Below, piece after piece: positions 62,860-64,000 of a stretch of 64,000 nucleotides of DNA. Both the position numbers and the translations under genes were made by a program. Source of the stretch: Daphnia carinata (Eukaryota; Arthropoda; Branchiopoda; Diplostraca; Daphniidae); assembly GCF_022539665.2 (NCBI RefSeq), contig NC_081335.1:3782001-3846000 (forward strand), written 5' to 3'. The notes beneath the pieces are model-generated. The model worked only from the letters and a program-made list of their open reading frames with translations. It was not told the origin of the DNA and searched no databases. Every line of letters begins with the position of its first letter. Position 1 is the first letter of the stretch.

Positions 62860-63296
62860 GAGCCCGATGTTCGCCTTAAGTCTCTCTGTTTTCTGTCCGA
62901 GCCGAGACATCAGTTGCCACTTGTTGGTGATCCTCAACTTATATCCTTCTTCCCGCAGTTACATTACATTTTTAATCCACCAAAAAAAAAAAAAACGCAC
63001 GAAATTTCATTTCAGTGTCAAAAAAAAGTTCATTTAACATCAAACAACTTGTTCGTACAAGCTCCCATTTCACGGAGAAAAAAGAAATAACCCACGTGTG
63101 TGACAATTACGTATCGTGAGTTTAGCGCAAAGTTCGTTGGAGACGTACAGTCCCTTATTTTTTATTATTCAAAGTAAAAATAAAAAAATAAAAAAAAAAG
63201 TAGTTTTTCTTCTTTTTGAACATCGGTGTGTGTGTGGATTTCCTCAATTTTTCGTGTGTGTGCGTTTTGCCGCGTGTGCCGCTTGTTGACGCAGAC

Positions 63297-64000
63297 ATGG
63301 CAGCGATCAATAAGGCTTTCGTCCCTGAAGATGATTTCAAAGAAACTCGTCGTCAGGATCGTCCTACCCCGATGCATAAGGGAACGGTCTGTCACGTAGA
63401 CATCGAGGGGATCGATGACTCAAAAGCGCCCAAGATACCCCAGATTTTAGCCACACTGCCAGGTAACGTACGAAATTCCCTACGTGGAAACCAATAATCG
63501 TTTGGCGTACCGCATTTTTTGGGGGGTACGCCGACATTTATTCAAATGAATCATTTCTCTTTTTCTTTTTTTTTTTTGAATTTTTATCGACTGTCTTTGA
63601 TTTATTTCCAGCGTTGTTTGGTGCTTTTGTTTTGGGAACTTATCTGGGCTGGTGCAGTCCGGTGCAACCGCAATTGAAATCGGCCAACGGTACAATGACG
63701 GCCAGCGACGAGGATCAGCAAAGCGTGTGGCACTTGTTGTTGGACGAAGATCAAATGTCGTGGGTAGGGTCGCTGATTAATGTCGGAGCCGTAGTAGGAT
63801 GCCTTTGCGGAGGCTTCCTCATGGACAGATTCGGTCGAAAGGTCATCTTGGCCGCCGTCTTTCTGCTCTACACTGCCGGCTGGCTCTTGATCACGTTGGG
63901 CGTTCACGCTAGTAAGTGCGATTCTAACATCGCATTCTTTCAATTCTCCAAAGAGAAACAAAAAAAAAAAAAAATGAAACAAAAAAATATGAGTTGACCT
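63297..64000 (+). CDS. Tret1-like sugar transporter, cut by right edge
   Basis: Exon 1 (63297-63462) and exon 2 (63612-63911) are in the window and give 155 residues before the edge. The N-terminal cytoplasmic segment (MAAINKAFVPEDD) has the same layout as in the 58-kb gene. Helix 1 has YLGWCSPVQPQLK, with Cys replacing the Ser of the paralogues. The first half has QMSWVGSLINVGAVVG and DRFGRKVIL. An NGT glycosylation site lies in the first extracellular loop. Exon 2 ends at the same phase-1 position as in the other three transporters, so exons 3-6 are expected beyond the window. An ATG at 63216 is in frame but gives an atypical leader. Confidence 0.9.

Noticed and set aside
1-64000. CRISPR arrays, rRNA genes, bacterial operons
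   Set aside because: No direct-repeat/spacer arrays, no rRNA-like sequence, and gene structure is plainly intron-containing eukaryotic.

Overview
The window is eukaryotic nuclear DNA, AT-rich, with many short introns (mostly 55-90 nt, GT-AG) and long A/T runs. Compact multi-exon genes, tandem arrays of SLC16-type and trehalose/sugar transporters and the gene style suggest an arthropod, most likely a cladoceran crustacean such as Daphnia. That assignment is inference; no marker gene proves it.

Layout. (1) 1-25.4 kb, minus strand: a tandem array of monocarboxylate-transporter-like (MCT, SLC16) genes sharing one 8-exon plan with near-constant exon lengths. It holds a copy running off the left edge, a divergent copy (3270-5318), an intact canonical copy (6093-8094), a decayed remnant (15.8-16.7 kb), a second divergent copy (17971-19833), a pseudogene (20408-22370) and a canonical copy with a GA splice donor (23546-25424). 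The stretch 1.85-8.4 kb is re-duplicated as 14.46-22.7 kb. Between these units sits a 5-kb palindromic insertion (about 8399-13430) followed by a mosaic sugar-transporter pseudogene (13494-14440). (2) 26-36 kb, minus strand: two Tret1-like sugar transporters and a longer MCT. (3) 36-48 kb: an MCT of about 682 residues whose first coding exon appears to be a bare ATG 4.75 kb upstream. (4) 50-56 kb: a POLR2M/Gdown1 homologue, an unidentified minus-strand gene, and divergently from it an mpaB/rubber-oxygenase (DUF2236) family gene. (5) 58-64 kb, plus strand: two more Tret1-like transporters, the last cut by the right edge.

The main theme is a nutrient-transport cluster: proton-linked MCT-like carriers for small monocarboxylates or related solutes, interspersed with trehalose/hexose facilitators, both expanded by local duplication and reshaped by pseudogenisation and mosaic formation. 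The most unusual object is the palindrome. It has 2.09-kb arms that look almost identical, 16-bp terminal inverted repeats, a recognisable empty site in a paralogous copy, a small spliced coiled-coil reading frame open in only one arm, a run of strong hairpins, and three tRNA-like sequences in its spacer. Exon borders below were set by hand from splice consensus, paralogue comparison and reading-frame continuity; every model called intact closes in phase.
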